DNA of 64,000 nucleotides from Chryseobacterium indicum. GTDB lineage: Bacteria > Bacteroidota > Bacteroidia > Flavobacteriales > Weeksellaceae. The translations under genes and the position numbers were made by a program. The stretch lies in assembly GCF_021504595.1 (NCBI RefSeq), contig NZ_JACSGT010000001.1, positions 806,001 through 870,000 of the forward strand. Direction: 5' to 3'. Under the pieces are notes generated by a model. It was not told where the DNA came from, did no database searches, and saw nothing but the letters and a program-made list of their open reading frames with translations. Positions 9,144-18,100 of the stretch are shown here, piece by piece. Position 1 is the first letter of the stretch. Every line of letters begins with the position of its first letter.

Positions 9144-9980
9144 ATGAAAAAACTTTTTGATGACCTGTCTTATAAAATCAGCAGGGAAACGACCAGACAG
9201 TACAGCACCAGCTTTTCTTTAGGAATTATGGCGCTTTCTCCGAAAATACGAAACCCGATCTACGCCATTTATGGTTATGTTCGTCTTGCTGACGAAATCG
9301 TAGACAGCTTTCACGATCATGATAAGCAGAAACTTCTTTCAAAATACAAAGAAGAAACATTCTGTGCTTTGGAAGATAAAATTTCTCTGAATCCGGTACT
9401 TCATTCTTTTCAGGAAACCGTACATCAGTATAAAATTGATTACGCCCTTATTCATCAGTTTCTGAAAAGTATGGAAATGGATCTTCAGAAAATAGATTAT
9501 AATTCAGATTTATACAAAGAATACATTCTGGGTTCTGCGGAAGTGGTAGGATTAATGTGTCTTCATATTTTTACGGAAGGAAATATTAATGAATTTGAAA
9601 GACTGAAGCCTTATGCCATGACGTTAGGATCAGCTTTTCAGAAAGTGAATTTTCTTCGTGATATGAAAGATGATTATCAGATCTTGGGACGCTCTTACTT
9701 CCCGAATGTCGATATTTCATACTTTGATAATGCGGTAAAAGCCCAGATTGAAAAAGAAATTGAAGAAGAATTTAAAGTTGCGCTAGAAGGAATCAGAAAA
9801 CTTCCTCCATCCTCAAGATTCGGAGTTTATCTGGCATACAGATATTACATTTCGCTTTTCAGAAAAATTAAAAAAACGTCCGCTGCCAAAATTGTCAACC
9901 AGAGAATAAGAATATCCAACGGAAGAAAGCTTTCTTTAATGATGAGCAGTTACGTACAATATAAAACTTCTTTTTTGTAG
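9144..9980 (+). CDS. crtB: phytoene synthase (CrtB)
   Basis: This 278-residue trans-isoprenyl synthase condenses two geranylgeranyl diphosphates to phytoene. Both Asp-rich Mg2+-diphosphate motifs are present: D50-E-I-V-D54 in YVRLADEIVD and D173-M-K-D-D177 in NFLRDMKDD. The early RQYSTSFS segment is also characteristic. It directly follows crtI. No GGPP synthase lies in this operon; the polyprenyl synthetase at 56.9 kb looks like a long-chain quinone enzyme, so the GGPP source is probably elsewhere. Confidence 0.93.
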   Translation: MKKLFDDLSYKISRETTRQYSTSFSLGIMALSPKIRNPIYAIYGYVRLADEIVDSFHDHDKQKLLSKYKEETFCALEDKISLNPVLHSFQETVHQYKIDYALIHQFLKSMEMDLQKIDYNSDLYKEYILGSAEVVGLMCLHIFTEGNINEFERLKPYAMTLGSAFQKVNFLRDMKDDYQILGRSYFPNVDISYFDNAVKAQIEKEIEEEFKVALEGIRKLPPSSRFGVYLAYRYYISLFRKIKKTSAAKIVNQRIRISNGRKLSLMMSSYVQYKTSFL

Positions 9981-10005
9981 ATACATTTACTTACACCCTT
10001 GAATA

Positions 10006-10476
10006 ATGAGACACAGACTATACAGAGAGCAGCAGCTGAATTGTGATATCGAAACCGCATGGAAATTCTTTTCTTCAGCAAATAATCTTTCCAAAATTAC
10101 CCCGAAAGAAATGAACTTTGTGGTATTAACCAAAATGGAAAACGATGAAATCTACGAAGGAATGAACATCGATTATTACGTTTCACCACTGTTCGGAATA
10201 AAAATGAAATGGAGAACGAAAATTATTCAGGTAGATCATCAGAAAAGTTTCACCGATTTTCAGGAACAGGGTCCTTACAAACTCTGGCATCACCACCACG
10301 AGTTTATTCCGAATGAAAATGGTATTTTTATGAAAGATACAGTGGATTACGAACTGCCTTTGGGATTTTTGGGAGAAATTGCACACACTGTTCTGGTAAA
10401 GAAAAAAGTGGAAGATATTTTCACGTACAGATATCAGATTTTGGAAGAAATGTTTAATAAAAATACTGCGGAATAA
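10006..10476 (+). CDS. SRPBCC (START-like) family protein
   Basis: The product has 156 residues with a helix-grip fold: N-terminal MRHRLYREQQLNCDIETAWKF, then FFSSANNLSKITPKEMNF, and a long C-terminal helix. The central WHHHHEFIPNENG and DTVDYELPLGFLGEIAH are conserved in this family, which binds hydrophobic ligands. Its stop overlaps the crtZ start (TAATGA), which implies coupled translation. Proteins of this type often sit in flavobacterial carotenoid operons. A role in carrying or presenting a carotenoid intermediate is inference; the exact function is unknown. Confidence 0.8.
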   Translation: MRHRLYREQQLNCDIETAWKFFSSANNLSKITPKEMNFVVLTKMENDEIYEGMNIDYYVSPLFGIKMKWRTKIIQVDHQKSFTDFQEQGPYKLWHHHHEFIPNENGIFMKDTVDYELPLGFLGEIAHTVLVKKKVEDIFTYRYQILEEMFNKNTAE

Positions 10477-10934
10477 TGAATTTTCTAATTGTAGCAGCCA
10501 CATTCTTCATTATGGAAGGAATGACGTGGATCATCCATAAATATGTAATGCATGGCTTTTTGTGGTCACTTCACAAAGATCACCACGATCACAGCAACGA
10601 CGGACCATTGGAAAAAAACGATTATTTCTTCGTTATTTTCGCTGTTCCCACCATTATTCTGATGTATTACGGAACCATGCAGAATTTTAACCATTGGTTT
10701 TACATCGGGGTTGGAATTGCACTGTACGGAATGGCGTACTTCTTCGTTCATGATATTTTTATTCATCAACGCTTTAAAGTTCTCAGAAATACCCAGAATC
10801 CTTACCTTTTGGCGATCAGAAGAGCGCACAAACAGCATCATAAACACACAGGAAAAGAAAGAGGAGAATGTTTCGGATTTCTTTGGGTTCCGGTAAAGTA
10901 CTTCAAAATGTATTTTAAAAAACAAACTACCTGA
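10476..10934 (+). CDS. crtZ: beta-carotene hydroxylase (CrtZ)
   Basis: This is a 152-residue membrane di-iron hydroxylase of the fatty acid hydroxylase superfamily. The His clusters are intact: H21-K-Y-V-M-H26, H33-K-D-H36-H37, HDIFIH near residue 90, and HKQHHKH. Hydrophobic membrane segments lie between them. It hydroxylates the beta-ionone rings of beta-carotene to give zeaxanthin. It overlaps the SRPBCC gene by 1 bp and is 2 bp ahead of the cyclase gene. Length and motifs fit bacterial CrtZ rather than CrtR or BKT. Confidence 0.92.
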   Translation: MNFLIVAATFFIMEGMTWIIHKYVMHGFLWSLHKDHHDHSNDGPLEKNDYFFVIFAVPTIILMYYGTMQNFNHWFYIGVGIALYGMAYFFVHDIFIHQRFKVLRNTQNPYLLAIRRAHKQHHKHTGKERGECFGFLWVPVKYFKMYFKKQTT

Positions 10935-10936
10935 AA

Positions 10937-11644
10937 ATGCTTCAATATACGTATCTGTTAATCAATTTTTTTACGGTTATCGTCTGTTTTATTTTTTCCT
11001 TTCATCATAAGATAAAATTCAACAGGCATTTTAATGCATTTATTCTTGCTTCGTCTATTGTAGCCCTGTTTTTTATCGTTTGGGACATCTGGTTTACCAA
11101 AATAGGAGTGTGGTGGTTTAATGATAAATATCTTCTGGGACTCAGAATTGTAAACCTCCCCATTGAAGAAATCTTATTCTTCATCTGCATTCCTTTCTCG
11201 TGTATTTTTACTTATTTCTGTCTGGATAAATTTTTCAGACTCGACTGGAAACCCGAAATGGAGAAAATATTTGTCATTTTTTCCATCGTTACTTTGGTTA
11301 TTCTGGCATTGTACTGCAAAAACAGAATTTATCCTTTCATGACGTTTTTAACGACGGCAATCAGTCTTTTTATTCTGTATTTCATCTTAAACGCAAGATG
11401 GATCGGCAAAGCTTCTTTTATTTATCTGATTCTGATGCCCGGATTTCTGGGAGTGAACGGAATTCTTACCGGAACAGGACTCGATTCTCCGATTGTAAAC
11501 TACAATCCTGAACATTTTCTGGGAATCAGAATTTTGACGATTCCAATTGAAGATACGGTCTACGGTTATGAAATGATTCTATGGAATATTTTCCTGTTTC
11601 AGAAATTTAAAAAGAAAGAACAGGCGATAGAAGAAACTGCATAA
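10937..11644 (+). CDS. lycopene beta-cyclase, CrtYc/CrtYd-type fusion
   Basis: The product is a 235-residue polytopic membrane protein made of two similar halves, each with the conserved motif of this cyclase family: LPIEEILFF in the first and IPIEDTVYG in the second. This matches the lycopene cyclase domain proteins in which the heterodimeric CrtYc and CrtYd subunits are fused. It would convert lycopene to beta-carotene, the step between CrtI and CrtZ. It is last in the operon and is followed by an intrinsic terminator. Genomes differ on symbol (crtY, crtYcd), so none is given. Confidence 0.88.
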   Translation: MLQYTYLLINFFTVIVCFIFSFHHKIKFNRHFNAFILASSIVALFFIVWDIWFTKIGVWWFNDKYLLGLRIVNLPIEEILFFICIPFSCIFTYFCLDKFFRLDWKPEMEKIFVIFSIVTLVILALYCKNRIYPFMTFLTTAISLFILYFILNARWIGKASFIYLILMPGFLGVNGILTGTGLDSPIVNYNPEHFLGIRILTIPIEDTVYGYEMILWNIFLFQKFKKKEQAIEETA

Positions 11645-11690
11645 TTTTATCATCATCAAAATAATTTTCCCGTTAAATCTATTTTTTCTG

Positions 11691-11724
11691 GTCACAGTTC
11701 TTCGGAGTCTGTGGCTTTTTTTTA
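11691..11724 (+). terminator. terminator of the carotenoid operon
   Basis: GTCACAG (11691-11697) pairs with CTGTGGC (11709-11715) with one G-U pair. Eight or more T follow. Confidence 0.8.
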
Positions 11725-11825
11725 TGTCAAACTTTTTCCAGATTAATTTAGAAAAATACTTATGTAACAAAAGTAGCAGTAAAGCCATTTTTAAATCCTG
11801 AAATTTGTTCAGAAATATTTTAAAA

Positions 11826-12155
11826 ATGAACTTATTATCCATATTATTTGGCAAAAAAGATAACTCCGCACTGGAAAATGTATTGAAGAACAATCCTTTT
11901 CTGGTCGATGTGAGAACTCCTTCCGAATTTGCTTCAGGAAGTGTAGAAGGTGCACAAAATATTCCTCTGAGCGAAATTAAAAATCAGATTTCAAAGTTTA
12001 AAAACAAAAACCAGATCATTGTATTCTGCAGAAGCGGAAACAGAAGCAGTATTGCAAAAGGAACACTGGAAAAAAACGATATTTCCAATGTTGTGAATGG
12101 CGGAAGTTTAGAAAATGTGGTAAAAACAATGCAGAAAATCAAAAATATAAGTTGA
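11826..12155 (+). CDS. single-domain rhodanese
   Basis: This 109-residue cytoplasmic sulfurtransferase has the active-site loop C68-RSGNRS after the usual FLVDVRTPSEFASG...GAQNIPLSEI frame. The start is ATG at 11826 (MNLLSILFG); the longer frame starting 21 bp upstream adds residues not typical of the family. It is first in a five-gene thiol cluster that contains a DUF2892 membrane protein, thioredoxin, a rhodanese-thioredoxin fusion and TlpA. The rhodanese/DUF2892 pairing resembles YgaP, where both parts form one protein. Confidence 0.85.
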   Translation: MNLLSILFGKKDNSALENVLKNNPFLVDVRTPSEFASGSVEGAQNIPLSEIKNQISKFKNKNQIIVFCRSGNRSSIAKGTLEKNDISNVVNGGSLENVVKTMQKIKNIS

Positions 12156-12199
12156 TTTTCAACCAGAAGAAACTCTACAGTAAAATAAAAAATCAAAAA

Positions 12200-12436
12200 A
12201 TGTTTCAAAATCTATTTAAAAACTGGAACTTTGTAAGACTTCTGCGATTGGCAATGGGAATATTCCTCACCATTGAAGCCGTAAGATCAGGAATGTGGTT
12301 TCTGATTATTACAGGAGTGATTTTTACAGTGATGCCATTGCTGAATATTGGATGCTGTTCAGGAACAAACTGTTCGGTTTCCACCAAAAATCATAAGCAG
12401 ATAAATGATGAAATTGAATATGATGAAATCAAATAA
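12200..12436 (+). CDS. DUF2892 (YgaP-like) inner-membrane protein
   Basis: The product has 78 residues from the ATG at 12200 (MFQNLFKNWNFVRLLRLAMG). Two hydrophobic segments (GIFLTIEAVRSGMWFLIITG and GVIFTVMPLLNIGCC) end at a short Cys motif CCSGTNC, typical of the DUF2892 part of YgaP. It follows the rhodanese gene by 44 bp. In YgaP the two domains are fused; here they are encoded side by side. Role in moving or sensing sulfane sulfur at the membrane is inferred. Confidence 0.75.
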   Translation: MFQNLFKNWNFVRLLRLAMGIFLTIEAVRSGMWFLIITGVIFTVMPLLNIGCCSGTNCSVSTKNHKQINDEIEYDEIK

Positions 12437-12460
12437 AACCATTAATAAACAAAATAGAAT

Positions 12461-12757
12461 ATGAACAAATTTCAGGAAATCATCAGTCAGGACAAACCCG
12501 TTCTGGTAGACTTTTTTGCAGAATGGTGCGGTCCGTGCAAAATGCAGGCTCCCATTCTTCAGGATCTTAAAAAAGCAATCGGAGATTCGGCAAATATCAT
12601 CAAAATAGATGTCGATAAAAATCAGGCAGTTGCCGCACAATTCGGAATCAGAAGCGTTCCTACTTTAATGATCTTTAAAAACGGAGAAGTGAAGTGGAAA
12701 CAGTCCGGAGTCTTTCAGGCAGATGAATTGGAAAAATTAATAAAACAAAACATCTAA
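12461..12757 (+). CDS. thioredoxin
   Basis: This 98-residue thioredoxin has the active site W22-C23-G-P-C26-K and the cis-Pro segment GIRSVPTLMIF. It is a cytoplasmic disulfide reductase with no signal peptide. It is shorter by a few residues than E. coli TrxA but complete. It lies between DUF2892 and the rhodanese-thioredoxin fusion, 1 bp ahead of the latter. Being in a thiol/sulfur operon, it is more likely a dedicated partner than the main cellular thioredoxin. Confidence 0.9.
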   Translation: MNKFQEIISQDKPVLVDFFAEWCGPCKMQAPILQDLKKAIGDSANIIKIDVDKNQAVAAQFGIRSVPTLMIFKNGEVKWKQSGVFQADELEKLIKQNI

Positions 12758-12758
12758 A

Positions 12759-13460
12759 ATGTACAGAAACATCATTGTTGCATTCTTCTTAGTAGTCGTT
12801 ACAGGATGCGGAAAAGCACAAAGTATAACAGATAACGTACTTCCCGCAACCGAATTTTCTCAGAAACTCGATAAAACCAAAGACGCACAGTTAGTGGACG
12901 TAAGAACCTCAGGAGAATTTAAAAACGGACATCTGAAAGATGCAATGAATATCGACTGGAACGGAGGAGATTTCACAGAAAAAGCCGCCGCTTTAGATAA
13001 AAATAAGCCCGTCTTCGTCTACTGTATGAGTGGGCCGAGAAGTACCGCTGCAGCCGCAAAACTCAGAGAATTAGGTTATAAAAACGTCTACGAATTGCAG
13101 GGCGGAATGATGAAATGGAGAAACGCAGATCTTCCCGAGATCAAAACTTCAACCGCCAAAGGAATCACTCTTACACAATACAATGATTTGTTGAAAAGCA
13201 AAACGCCCGTTTTGGTAGACTTCTATGCAGAATGGTGCGCTCCGTGCAAAAAAATGGAACCTTTCCTTAAAAAAATGGCTGCCGAAATGCCGGACAAGGT
13301 AAAGATTGTAAGAATCAATGTTGATGAAAACACAGAACTCTGTAAAGAACTCAATGTTTCTGCCCTTCCGGTTCTCAAACTTTATAAAAAGGATAAAATC
13401 GTTTGGGATAATCTGGGATTGGTAACCGAAGATGAGGTAAGAAAACGGATTACACAATAA
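12759..13460 (+). CDS. rhodanese-thioredoxin fusion lipoprotein
   Basis: The product has 233 residues. A lipoprotein signal ends at C17 (LVVVTGCGKAQ). A rhodanese domain covers about 35-125 with active-site C89 in YCMSGPRS. A thioredoxin domain covers about 130-233 with W-C160-A-P-C163-K. Both active sites look intact. The lipobox places it in the periplasm, anchored to a membrane. The fusion suggests that persulfide carried by the rhodanese loop is reduced or passed on by the adjoining thioredoxin; this is inference. The next gene, TlpA, starts 3 bp downstream. Confidence 0.85.
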   Translation: MYRNIIVAFFLVVVTGCGKAQSITDNVLPATEFSQKLDKTKDAQLVDVRTSGEFKNGHLKDAMNIDWNGGDFTEKAAALDKNKPVFVYCMSGPRSTAAAAKLRELGYKNVYELQGGMMKWRNADLPEIKTSTAKGITLTQYNDLLKSKTPVLVDFYAEWCAPCKKMEPFLKKMAAEMPDKVKIVRINVDENTELCKELNVSALPVLKLYKKDKIVWDNLGLVTEDEVRKRITQ

Positions 13461-13463
13461 ACC

Positions 13464-14048
13464 ATGGAGAAATCTCTTCTGTGGATCAGAAAAAACTGGA
13501 GTACAGTGATTACGATTGCTGTACTCATCCTTTTATGGGTAAATCCCGACGCAAAAGCATGGGTGATGAGACAGATGATTTCTACCGGATTATTCAATTC
13601 AAAAATAGAAGAAAAAACAAAAGAATCTTCACTTGTACCGCCAAATTTCAGTGTGAAAAATGAAAACGGAAAAATAACCGAAACTTCTCAGCTCAGAGGA
13701 AAAGTAGTCTTCATTAATTTCTGGGCATCTTGGTGTCCTCCATGCCGCGCAGAATTTCCCTCCGTTCAGAAACTGTATGACCGTTACAGATCAAATGAAG
13801 ATATGGTATTTCTTACCGTAAATCTTGATGATGAAATAATTTTGGGTAAAAAATATCTTCAGAAAGAAAAATTCAGCATTCCTTTTCTGGTTCCAAGCAG
13901 CAGTATTCCTAAAGAATTATACAGCGGCTCTATTCCGGCAACCACTGTTCTGGATAAAACAGGGAAAATAAGAATGCATCATTCCGGAATGGCAGATTAC
14001 AGCAAAGACTCTTTCTATAAGGAAATTGATAGGCTTTTGAAAGAATGA
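13464..14048 (+). CDS. TlpA-family membrane-anchored disulfide reductase
   Basis: The product has 194 residues. One N-terminal membrane anchor (STVITIAVLILLWV) is followed by a periplasmic thioredoxin-like domain with INFWASWC91-P-P-C94-RAEFP and the cis-Pro segment SGSIPATTVLDKTG. It reduces periplasmic thiols, for example of metalloproteins or cytochrome partners. It is last in the thiol cluster. After its stop come about 400 bp without a gene. Confidence 0.88.
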   Translation: MEKSLLWIRKNWSTVITIAVLILLWVNPDAKAWVMRQMISTGLFNSKIEEKTKESSLVPPNFSVKNENGKITETSQLRGKVVFINFWASWCPPCRAEFPSVQKLYDRYRSNEDMVFLTVNLDDEIILGKKYLQKEKFSIPFLVPSSSIPKELYSGSIPATTVLDKTGKIRMHHSGMADYSKDSFYKEIDRLLKE

Positions 14049-14439
14049 TTCTTAAAAATATAATACCGGTTAACTATTTCGGAATTAGCCGCAAAAGCCG
14101 CAAAAGCCAATCATAAATCTATTAATAAAATAATCAAAGCTTTCAAAAGAATAAAAATCGAAGATTTTTTTTAAACTGTTATATTCTTTTCTTATTACGC
14201 TTATTAACTTTTATAAAACATCAAAATCTTAATAATTGTCCGTAATTTGCCATAATTGAAAAAGCTTTTAGTTCTTTTCTGAGTGAGAATAGTTTATGCT
14301 GAGCTTGTCGAAGCACCTTTGCAAACTTAAAAACAGTTAGTATTTAACAAAACCTTTGCGAGCCTTTGCGTCAAAATTAGCATGATCATTAATAATGAAT
14401 AATCTCATAATTTAAAACCATTCTTAACGAAACATTTTA
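14049..14439. repeat. 391-bp gap with a degenerate dispersed repeat
   Basis: There is no credible ORF. Bases 14302-14382 (GCTTGTCGAAGCACCTTTGC ... CCTTTGCGAGCCTTTGCG) resemble short non-coding sequence also seen at about 55703-55790 and, more weakly, at 27141-27215, all built on CTTTGCGAAC/CTTTGCGAGC words. It is a decayed dispersed repeat of unknown origin. Confidence 0.5.
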
Positions 14440-14447
14440 TAATTTTG
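14440..14447 (+). promoter_or_regulatory. -7 box of the 14453 gene
   Basis: TAATTTTG matches TAnnTTTG and ends 5 bp before the GTG start, so the transcript should begin at or very near the start codon. The ~35 bp upstream (CATTCTTAAC ... ATTTTATA) is shared with the promoter of the paralogous gene at 21414. Confidence 0.7.
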
Positions 14448-14452
14448 CATAA

Positions 14453-14836
14453 GTGAAAAAACTGATCTCGATACTATTGCTTAGTTTATACTTGGTTTCT
14501 ACAACCGAGCTGTATCAGTTTTTGAAAATTCCGGTTCTTATTGAACATTATCTGGAACACAAAGAGCAGAATCCGAAACTCACCATTGGTTCGTTCTTCA
14601 AAATCCATTATGACAATCCTGTAAAAGATTCAGATTACACCAAAGATCAGCAGTTGCCGTTTGTTTCCCACGCAGCGCATCTTATCATCGTATGTACACC
14701 TGCGACACCTTTTACGTTTCAGTTGTCTGACAAAGAATCCAATCCGATTATTAAATCCAAACAGACTTTTTATAAAAGCATCTTTTACAATAAAGATATT
14801 CTCAATTCCATCTGGCAGCCGCCGAAATTTTGTTGA
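14453..14836 (+). CDS. small His-rich exported protein, copy 1
   Basis: The product has 127 residues with a signal or anchor sequence (MKKLISILLLSLYLVSTTEL) and a His-containing body (LIEHYLEHK, FFKIHYDNPVKD, VSHAAH). No named family. The GTG start is fixed by an in-frame TAA directly before it and by the absence of any later Met. It shares about half its N-terminal residues with the gene at 21414, and the two bracket the metal efflux genes. Periplasmic metal binding linked to the pump is a reasonable guess, from context and the His pattern only. Confidence 0.75.
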   Translation: MKKLISILLLSLYLVSTTELYQFLKIPVLIEHYLEHKEQNPKLTIGSFFKIHYDNPVKDSDYTKDQQLPFVSHAAHLIIVCTPATPFTFQLSDKESNPIIKSKQTFYKSIFYNKDILNSIWQPPKFC

Positions 14837-14912
14837 TTTTTTTTGAATTCTTCTCAAAATATCACTTTGGGAGATTTCTGATACTTATTGGTAAATTTTT
14901 ATACAGTTTTTT

Positions 14913-15015
14913 TTATTTGGGCAGCTTGATCCGCCCTCCGTTCCCGCTTTTTGTAATTTTGCCAAAGCTTTTCCAACCGAAAAATTACAAAAGAGCTCCA
15001 CTCAGGTCGGGCTGC
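14913..15015 (+). repeat. dispersed stem-loop repeat, copy 1
   Basis: It begins TTATTTGGGCAGCTT and ends AGGTCGGGCTGC, with an inner inverted repeat CTTTTTGTAATTTT / AAAATTACAAAAGAG. The same border sequences (TTTGGGCAGCTT ... CCCGCTTTTT ... AAAAGAGCTCC ... GGGCTGC) occur at 23295-23376, with a different inner stem. It occupies most of the 356-bp gap between the 14453 gene and the RND pump gene. Confidence 0.75.
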
Positions 15016-15192
15016 AAAAAGTATAAATTCCAGTGCTTAAAACAGGCATTAATTGGTATCAGACCATTACCTTATTTATTCATAAGCATTTGCTAGAATA
15101 GTAAATTCAAATAGAGATATTTATCTGTAAACCAGTTATCTATCATCTATTATCAATTATCTATCATCTGCTAATAAGCTCAACAAAACATT

Positions 15193-18100
15193 ATGCTTAC
15201 AAAAATCATTGAGTTTTCTGTAAAGAACAAACTCATCATTGCGCTGTTGATTTTGGGATTGATAGGCATTGGTTCCTATCAGGTCACCAAACTTCCGATA
15301 GACGCCGTTCCCGATATTACCAACAATCAGGTTCAGGTCATCACCATTGCTCCTTCATTTGGAGCAACAGACATCGAAAGACTCGTGACATTTCCAATAG
15401 AACAGGCGAACAATAATATTTCAGGATTAAAAGAAATCCGCAGTTTTTCACGGTTCGGGTTATCGCTCGTTACCATCGTCTTTGAGGATGATGTAGATAT
15501 TTACTGGGCAAGACAGCAGGTTGCAGAAAGGCTGCAGCAGGTTCAGAGCCAGATTCCGCAGGGAATAGGAACTCCCGAATTAGGTCCTATTTCTACAGGA
15601 TTAGGTGAAATTTTCCAGTATGTGATCCGTCCCGAAAAAGGCTACGAGAAAAAATACGATATTACAGAACTCCGCACCATTCAGGACTGGATCGTGAGAA
15701 GGCAGCTTCTCGGTGTAAAAGGCGTTGCCGAAGTCAGCAGTTTCGGAGGAAAATTAAAGCAGTACGAAATTGCCGTCAATCCAGACAGATTAAACGCTTA
15801 CGGAATCACCATCAACGATGTTTTTGATGCTTTAAACACCAATAACCAGAACACAGGAGGAGCTTATATCGAAAAAGGTCCTACCGTTTTATACATCCGG
15901 AGTGAAGGTCTGATCGGAAATATTGAAGACATAAAAAATATTGCAATCGCTTCCAAAACCAATGAAATTCCGCTGTTCATAAGAGATGTTGCAGAAGTGA
16001 AAACCAGCTTTGCCACAAGATACGGTGCAATGACGTTCAACGATCAGGGAGAAGTTTCCGGAGCAGTGGTGATGATGCTGAAAGGCGAAAACAGCAACCA
16101 GGTCATTAAAAACGTAAAAGAAAAAATTGCACAGATCCAGAAAACACTTCCGAAAGGAGTCGTAATAGAACCGTTCCTGGATCGTACCAAAATGGTAAAC
16201 AACGCCATCGGAACCGTAGAAAAAAACCTTACAGAAGGCGCATTGATCGTTGTTTTTGTACTGGTTTTATTCCTCGGAAATGTACGCGCAGGATTGCTTG
16301 TGGCTTCCGTAATTCCTCTCGCTATGCTTTTTGCCATCTGTATGATGAATCTTTTCGGAGTCAGTGGAAACCTGATGAGTCTCGGTGCATTGGATTTTGG
16401 TCTGATAATCGACGGTGCAGTCATTATTGTAGAATCAGTCCTGCATCAGTTCAGCCATAATTCAAAATTCAAAAAAATATTCTCCGTTGGAAAAGAAGAA
16501 ATGGACACCATTGTTACCGATTCTGCCGGAAAAATGATGAACAGTGCCGTTTTTGGTCAGATTATCATCCTGATTGTTTATCTTCCCATTCTTACCTTAC
16601 AGGGAATTGAAGGGAAAATGTTCAAACCGATGGCACAAACTGTCGCTTTCGCTTTATTAGGCGCATTTTTATTGTCGTTAACCTACATTCCGATGATGAG
16701 CTCTTTGCTGTTGAGAAAAAGAAATTCAAAGCCAACCTTATCAGACCGGATGATGAAAAAAGTAGAGAAAATCTATCTTAAAACATTACTTAAAATTTTA
16801 AGAGTTCCGAAAATGGTATTCTCCATCGTGGCTGTACTTTTCGTATTGGCAATTTTCATTCTCAGCAGAATGGGAGGAGAATTTATTCCTTCCCTCGAAG
16901 AAGGAGATTTTGCGGTGGAAACCAGAGTTTTGCCGGGAAGTAATCTGAATACAACCATTGAAAGTACCCAAAAAGCCGCTCACATCCTGAAATCAAGATT
17001 TCCTGAAGTACAAAAAGTAGTGACAAAAATCGGAAGCGGGGAAGTTCCTACAGATCCGATGCCAATGGATGCAGCCGATTTGATGGTGATCCTGAAAGAT
17101 AAAAAAGAATGGACTTCTGCCTCTACATTTCCTGAACTGGCAGATAAAATGAGCAAAGAACTGCAGGATGTTCCCGGAGTAACGGTAAGTTTTCAGTTTC
17201 CGGTGCAGATGCGTTTCAATGAACTGATGACAGGAGCAAGACAGGATGTCGTGGTGAAGATTTTCGGAGATGATCTGGATGTTCTTTCCCAAAATGCCCA
17301 AAAACTGGGGAAAATTATTGAAACCGTAGACGGAGCGCAAAATCTTTACATCGAACCGATTGCAGGAATGCCACAGGTAACCATAGAATACAACCGTCCT
17401 GTTATTGCACAGTATCATTTATCCATTTCAGATATCAACCGGATTGTGAATGCTGCATTCGCAGGTCAGAGTACAGGTCTCGTTTTCGAAGGCGAAAAAC
17501 GTTTCGATATGGTCGTTCGTCTCGATTCTAAAGTCCGTAAAAATGTGGATGATATTAAAAATCTGCTTGTTCCGACCCCTTTCGGAAACCAGATTCCGCT
17601 TTCCCAGCTTGCAAGAGTTGAGGTGAAAAACGGTCCCAATCAAATTCAAAGAGAAAATGCACAACGCAGAATTGTCGTTGGATTTAACATCAAAGGAAGA
17701 GACGTTCAGAGCATCGTGGAAGAACTTCAGACTAAAGTCAACAAAGAAATAAAACTTCCGACAGGTTATTATATGACTTACGGAGGTTCTTTTGAAAACC
17801 TGAACAATGCAAAACAGCGTCTGATGATTGCCGTTCCGGTTGCTTTGGCGCTTATTTTCGTGATGTTGTTCTTAGCATTCGGCTCGGTGAAAGAAAGTCT
17901 GCTGATTTACACCGCAATTCCACTTTCAATTATTGGCGGCGTATTTCTTCTGGCTTTGAGAGGAATGCCTTTCAGCATCAGTGCAGGTGTTGGATTCATC
18001 GCTCTTTTCGGAGTGGCAGTTCTTAACGGCATCGTTCTCATCTCAGAATTCAACAGATTATACAAAAGCGGAATCCGGAATATCGTAAGAATTGTAATTG

